A stretch of DNA of 56,004 bases, from NCBI RefSeq assembly GCF_002979555.1, contig NZ_PCOZ01000023.1, positions 1 through 56,004 of the forward strand, given 5' to 3'. The position numbers and the translations under genes were made by a program. The stretch's first letter is position 1. Every line of letters begins with the position of its first letter. Source of the stretch: Pseudomonas sp. MYb60. Lineage in GTDB: Bacteria; Pseudomonadota; Gammaproteobacteria; Pseudomonadales; Pseudomonadaceae. Under the pieces are notes generated by a model. It was not told the origin of the DNA. It did not search any database and worked only from the letters and a program-made list of their open reading frames with translations. Positions 52,536 through 56,004 of this stretch are shown here, in pieces.

Positions 52536-53539
52536 GAGACGCTCCCGGTTTCGCCCTGCGCAACCGGGAGATTCAGCTGCCCTTCGATCAAAGGCTTTTG
52601 ATGCGCTACGGCTGCTGCACAAAAAGTCATGAATGCTTTGACTCTCCATGAGTTTCGAATGTCCTGATGCGTAAGCAGCCAGAGCTCGTCCTGTAGCTCG
52701 CGCACAACTGGCCCTACGCGTGTTAACCCAGGCGTAATGTCACCCAGCATGCACGGAAGAAACCCATAACCAAGTCCTGCCGCAATGGCGACGCTCGCGG
52801 CCGCGACTGAGTCCGTACGATAAGAAATACAGTCGGCGCTGACTCTGTCTTCGACGTAGCTTTTGGCCTTCAGTCCACATAATCCTGCGGAATAGGACAC
52901 CCACGGTTGGCCTTCTGCGAACGGGGCACTAGTCGCTTGTTTTATGCTGCCATAAGGCGCCCATGCGATCGAAGCGAGCTTGCGCCCGACTAGACTTTCG
53001 GCAGGTTTTTTGGTCGCTCTCACCGCTACGTCAGATTCATCGCGAGCCAGACTTAACGTCTCGTTGCCAACCAGAACCTCGATGGCAATTCCTTCATTAA
53101 GTGCCTTGAAGTCGGCGATGATCGGCGTGAGAAAATACAGCAGCAGGGAGTCGCTGGTAGTGATCCTAAGCTTTCCAAGCAGCCCTTGACCTGCCCGAGA
53201 AACCCGACGTGTAACGCTGACGATATCAAGCTCGACGCGTTCGGCGAGCGCTCTTAATTCAATACCTTCGGGCGTCAGCATGTACCCAGAGCGGCGGTGG
53301 TCAAATAAAGCGACCCCAAGTGTCTTTTCCACGTGAGCCACACGACGCGATACGGTGGATACATTGATCCCCAACCTCTTTGCAGTCGTTGCTCTATTAC
53401 CGCATTCGCTTAGCGTTTTGATGATTCGCAAGTCGTCCCAAGAAAGCTGACTTACAGCATCGCTTAAATTCTGGGTGACGCCGATTGGTACGGGCGGATT
53501 GATTGAAGCTTTTTTTGATGTTGGTTTCACGCCAAGCAT
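52532..53539 (-). CDS. LysR-family transcriptional regulator
   Basis: A 335-aa regulator with an N-terminal extension of about 30 residues before the winged helix. The winged helix reads DDLRIIKTLSECGNRATTAK and RLGINVSTVSRRVAHVEKTL. The effector domain has GKLRITTSDSLLLYFLTPII and VAIAAGLGYGFLPCMLGD. It ends over the last bases of the Rid gene (4-bp convergent overlap). It may regulate the Rid gene or a gene elsewhere on the island. Confidence 0.9.
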   Translation of the reverse strand: MLGVKPTSKKASINPPVPIGVTQNLSDAVSQLSWDDLRIIKTLSECGNRATTAKRLGINVSTVSRRVAHVEKTLGVALFDHRRSGYMLTPEGIELRALAERVELDIVSVTRRVSRAGQGLLGKLRITTSDSLLLYFLTPIIADFKALNEGIAIEVLVGNETLSLARDESDVAVRATKKPAESLVGRKLASIAWAPYGSIKQATSAPFAEGQPWVSYSAGLCGLKAKSYVEDRVSADCISYRTDSVAAASVAIAAGLGYGFLPCMLGDITPGLTRVGPVVRELQDELWLLTHQDIRNSWRVKAFMTFCAAAVAHQKPLIEGQLNLPVAQGETGSVS

Positions 53540-53739
53540 CCCAAACTAAGGTTGCTCATCATACGAAATGGCTGGAGGCGAACCAAGGAGTCAAGTGCAC
53601 AAGCGGACTCGACCCGAGCAACCGGCCAGGATGTTCGGGTTAGATAGGGTGGCGTCAGTCGTTCGGGCGAGCATTAAGCCTTTACCATTTCCCCTGACCA
53701 ACTTAGTCGTGCAGCTTTAATCACTTCATTCTAATCAGT

Positions 53740-53803
53740 CGAACGTCCGCTTTTGGCCGAATGCTGCCTGTCACGATGGGCCGCAGTCGGCCAATTGCGG
53801 ATG
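53740..53803. repeat. Dispersed island repeat, inverted pair (copy 4)
   Basis: On the minus strand 53769-53740 reads GGCAGCATTCGGCCAAAAGC then GGACGTTCG, close to the consensus. A forward partial copy (GCAGTCGGCCAATTGCGGAT) follows at about 53781-53800. The rest of the 329-bp gap 53540-53868 holds no gene that I can support. Confidence 0.55.
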
Positions 53804-53868
53804 CTCAATCCTTGGCCGCTTCCGACGTAAGTCAGCCATCCTAAGCCGTCCGAAAGCGCCCTGAACGG

Positions 53869-54105
53869 CTACATCTCTTCATCCAATTTGAATATTTCGA
53901 AGACAATTTCCTTGTGAGCGAAGCGCGCCCGCCATGTTTCAATTTCCGCTGGTAACTGGTCTATCCAATCACGTCGATTTGAAAAGTAACGAACCACGCG
54001 CTGATCTATGAAGGCACAGCACATGCGGGAATTCTCGCCGAACATTACGATTGATTCCATATCTGTATAGAGGCCTGCGACTCCACCGGTGATTCCGTCA
54101 CACAT
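53869..54105 (-). CDS. Hypothetical protein, possibly the 3' part of a frameshifted gene
   Basis: A 78-aa reading frame with plausible protein character (YFSNRRDWIDQLPAEIETWR and FAHKEIVFEIFKLDEEM). No ribosome site is obvious before ATG 54105. The overlapping frame 54045-54230 on the same strand also looks protein-like up to about GETYDHG. The two could be pieces of one gene of about 120 aa split by a one-base indel near 54110. No family recognised. Confidence 0.45.
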   Translation of the reverse strand: MCDGITGGVAGLYTDMESIVMFGENSRMCCAFIDQRVVRYFSNRRDWIDQLPAEIETWRARFAHKEIVFEIFKLDEEM

Positions 54106-54230
54106 CCGTGGTCGTATGTTTCCCCTATGTGGATGTCACCTGTACAAATGTGGAGTCGATCGATTTGTTCCCCAATGAGGCCGTATAGGCGTGCCAGGTC
54201 AGCTCTGTTATGAGCCCATGCTCGAACCAC
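54045..54230 (-). pseudogene. Possible 5' part of a frameshifted gene
   Basis: A 61-aa frame starting MVRAWAHNRADLARLYGLIG and continuing QIDRLHICTGDIHIGETYDHG. After that the frame becomes less convincing, and the downstream 78-aa frame takes over on the same strand. Support is weak; it may instead be a small separate gene. Confidence 0.3.
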
Positions 54231-54274
54231 GGCTCGGGTTGATTTTGGTAAGCCTCCTCCTGTTTATGAGACTC

Positions 54275-54904
54275 TCAAAATGGTAGTCCGTCTTCGCGCT
54301 TTGTAAGGGATACGTCGAAGGCGTCGGCCCCGGTTTGCAGTTCTTCGAGTGTCATGGTGTCGAGGCCAAAACGATGCACGGAAATGCCGGTCACAACTTC
54401 AAAATACAGCCCTTCGGTATTCTTCAGACCAAGATGACAAATTGTCTGTAGCGTTGGGATGAGATCTCTACCACTCCAATCCAGTTGGACCATCTCTCCC
54501 GGCTCAAGACGGGCTGGAAATACCCCTCTGTTCCGATCCGAAAGCGCATGCTTCAATGAGCTACATTTTCCACCGTGACCTATTCTGAGGTCCATTACCG
54601 TGCAGCTCCTCAGTCCCTTGCATGCTATGTGGAGCGTGAGCCATGCCATACTTGGCTCTTGGGTCAACATAACCTGCTCACTGTCTCTGGCCAGCTGGAA
54701 TCTCTCGCTTCGTTGTACCATGTACAGGCTAGCGATAACCGCCAACAGCGCGCCCACTCCCGACACCCAATCCCCAACACTTCCCCAGTCTGGAACGAAT
54801 CGCACTGTTGACTGCGGGTTTAGGTTTATACCAGCTGTCAGCCCAGCAAATGCTGACAAGGCACAGAGAACGAGAACCCCGACAACTACAGCGACAACCC
54901 TCAT
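54275..54904 (-). CDS. Two-helix membrane protein with soluble C-terminal domain, function unknown
   Basis: A 209-aa protein. Two hydrophobic helices occur near the N terminus (VVAVVVGVLVLCALSAFAG and WVSGVGALLAVIASLYMV), with WGSVGDW between them. A soluble beta-rich domain (about 75-209) follows. This layout is frequent in small accessory proteins of islands. ATG 54904 is preferred, with AGGTAA upstream; GTG 54910 is possible. No named family recognised. Confidence 0.7.
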   Translation of the reverse strand: MRVVAVVVGVLVLCALSAFAGLTAGINLNPQSTVRFVPDWGSVGDWVSGVGALLAVIASLYMVQRSERFQLARDSEQVMLTQEPSMAWLTLHIACKGLRSCTVMDLRIGHGGKCSSLKHALSDRNRGVFPARLEPGEMVQLDWSGRDLIPTLQTICHLGLKNTEGLYFEVVTGISVHRFGLDTMTLEELQTGADAFDVSLTKREDGLPF

Positions 54905-55111
54905 TGGCACTTACCTGATTATGGAAAGGTGCGGATTATATGGCAGGGCTCGCTCACTGGCGTAGCTCGGACGCAGCGAAAGCCCCTGTATGGTGGTGAT
55001 CGTTTCCGCATTTTTAGGTCGTTTCCGCAACCTGAAGGTCAAATGCGATTCCTGTGCTCAGAAGCACTTCGCTTTCGTTGGCAAAATGCATGTAAACTGC
55101 GTCGCAAAATC

Positions 55112-55176
55112 GGGGGGACGCAAGCGTATGCTGGGCGTTTCTTAGAAGGTGGTTCGAGTCCTCCCCCCCTGACCCA
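55112..55176 (+). other. tRNA-like 3' end, possible degenerate tRNA or att remnant
   Basis: GGGGGGA (55112-55118) could pair with TCCCCCC (55162-55168). A T-arm-like GGTGG-TTCGAGT-CCTCC (55148-55164) is followed by CCCCCTGACCCA. The T stem has a mismatch, the spacing to CCA is off by one, and no proper D or anticodon arm is seen, so this is not an intact tRNA. A repeat TTAGAAGGT occurs at 55143 and 55181. The remainder of 54905-55238 has no other feature I can support. Confidence 0.25.
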
Positions 55177-55238
55177 TTTTTTAGAAGGTATGACTTATTT
55201 CTAAGGTACATCTGTCTTGGAAGGTGCTTGTTGAACCT

Positions 55239-55949
55239 ATGCAAAACGGCATTGAGTATACAAGTAGCTGTAGCCTTTTTAATGTGCTACAAGGAAAAAT
55301 GTTTGTCAGAAAGATGGGCGGGGTTTCATTTTTTCCGATAGCACCTAAGTCCTTAGATCCAACGATAGTTTTTTATAATGCCATTAAGCCAGCCATGCGC
55401 GACAATGGCTTCTCAGGGAAAAAATTCCCCCTTAAATATGACAATGGTTCTGGCGCGCCAGAAGCAATTAATATAAATATACATACTTACTCAGCCAGGG
55501 TTGTTGTTTTACTGGTTTCTAAGTTGATTGTACAGCGTGAAGGAGTCGCTACCAGCCTTCTAGTACTGCAAGATATGGAGTCTCATCCGGGGCTTCACAA
55601 TCTAGTTAAAGCTGTTTGTTCTGTGATTTGCTTCGGACACGGAAGGTCTGATTATAAAAGTTTTTCTCCAAAAGTTTATCCAGTGGCAGTTTATGAAAAG
55701 AGCCTAGGTGAAGCTTCTATTTCGGATGTGGTGGCTGTTGAGGCCTTAACTCGTCATAGAAATCCCAGAGCTCGAATAATTGAAGATATTTTGAAGAAAA
55801 ACATCGATCATCAGGTCGATGAAAACAGTATCCTCATCGACCGCCAGGGCATATTTGCTAGATATGCCTATGAGTTCGGTGATGAAAGAAATAACGAAAG
55901 AAAAATGGAAAGCGTGCATTGCCTTTTTGAATCGCCCCGGGTTTTCTAG
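55239..55949 (+). pseudogene. AT-rich gene of unknown function, cut by an IS3-family end
   Basis: A reading frame of about 236 aa (ATG 55239; GTG 55224 is also possible). It is strongly AT-rich, with stretches such as VVVLLVSKLIVQREGVATSL and ALTRHRNPRARIIEDILKKN. The last seven codons before the stop (FESPRVF) are read from the terminal inverted repeat of an insertion sequence that begins at 55928. The natural C terminus is therefore lost. The protein was probably longer and may no longer function. No family recognised. Confidence 0.6.
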
Positions 55950-56004
55950 ACACTCTCCAGGCTCGCTGCGTAACGCTTTTCAAACTCTACCGGTGACAGC
56001 TGAT
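55928..56004 (-). mobile_element. End of an IS3-family insertion sequence with transposase C terminus (partial)
   Basis: The terminal inverted repeat TGAATCGCCCCGGGTTTTCT begins at 55928 and matches the TGAnCCGCCCCGGG type of IS3-family ends. On the minus strand 56002-55946 encodes QLSPVEFEKRYAASLESV and stop, the usual C-terminal end of an IS3-family OrfB (DDE) transposase. The rest of the element lies beyond the window. It interrupts the preceding AT-rich gene. Confidence 0.88.

Noticed and set aside
55112..55176. Intact tRNA or tmRNA gene
   Set aside because: The T stem is mismatched, spacing to CCA is wrong, D and anticodon arms are not found, and the sequence does not match the known Pseudomonas tmRNA ends.
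54929..55204. Plus-strand 91-aa open frame
   Set aside because: It runs through the tRNA-like region, lacks a ribosome site and has no recognisable protein pattern.
48037..56004. CRISPR array or complete known defence operon on the island
   Set aside because: No regularly spaced repeats with unique spacers and no cas-like genes were seen. The short repeats at 48067-48140 are too close and degenerate. No methyltransferase or helicase accompanies the nucleases.

Overview
The window looks like chromosomal DNA of a Pseudomonas, most likely of the P. fluorescens group. It has high GC with G/C-ending codons, Pseudomonas-type REP palindromes (core GGGGGCTTGCCCCCGATG), a Pseudomonas-type 5S rRNA, and gene families typical of the genus. 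All identifications come from reading the sequence; no database search was run.

Layout. Positions 1-180 are the end of an rRNA operon (5S rRNA and terminator). A dCache chemoreceptor follows (401-2281). On the minus strand, 7880 to 2327 is a tightly coupled four-gene operon that I recognise as mgoBCAD/pvfABCD: a haem-oxygenase-like DUF3050 protein, an AurF-like di-iron N-oxygenase, an A-T-reductase NRPS and an SRPBCC protein. In other pseudomonads this operon makes the diazeniumdiolate signal leudiazen and/or pyrazine N-oxides. Next come a GntR/FCD regulator divergent from a TauD-like dioxygenase plus ABC importer (8199-12802), a LysR regulator, and an EmrB/EmrA/NodT efflux operon (13923-17967). 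A two-component system divergent from a TonB-dependent receptor lies at 17957-22525.

Positions 22627-27521 hold an envelope or polysaccharide-like set (DUF3142, a repeat protein, a GT39 glycosyltransferase) and a DUF2789 gene. Positions 27775-32819 are a MarR-controlled FUSC/DUF1656/HlyD/OMF aromatic-acid-type efflux operon. After a small membrane protein and a YdgA-like protein comes a complete pgaABCD operon for poly-N-acetylglucosamine (35432-41750). The core part ends with an unknown gene, an extra signal peptidase I, two paralogous lipoproteins, a YfbK-like VWA lipoprotein, and an ECF sigma factor with a probable membrane partner (42116-47935).

At 47992-48036 lies the 3' part (anticodon loop to CCA) of a tRNA-Arg(CCG) on the minus strand, with its 5' half missing. 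This is the footprint of integration into a tRNA gene. Everything to the right (48037-56004) has a different character: lower GC, unknown genes and modular cargo. It contains a single-HKD PLD-type nuclease divergent from a PD-(D/E)XK-like protein, an AT-rich orphan, an AraC/Rid-family/LysR module with a striking twin-palindrome operator, a possible frameshifted gene, a two-helix membrane protein, and an AT-rich gene cut by the end of an IS3-family element at the window edge. A degenerate repeat (core CGGCCAAAAGCGGACG) sits at the borders between cargo modules. The integrase and the restored tRNA are expected beyond the right edge.
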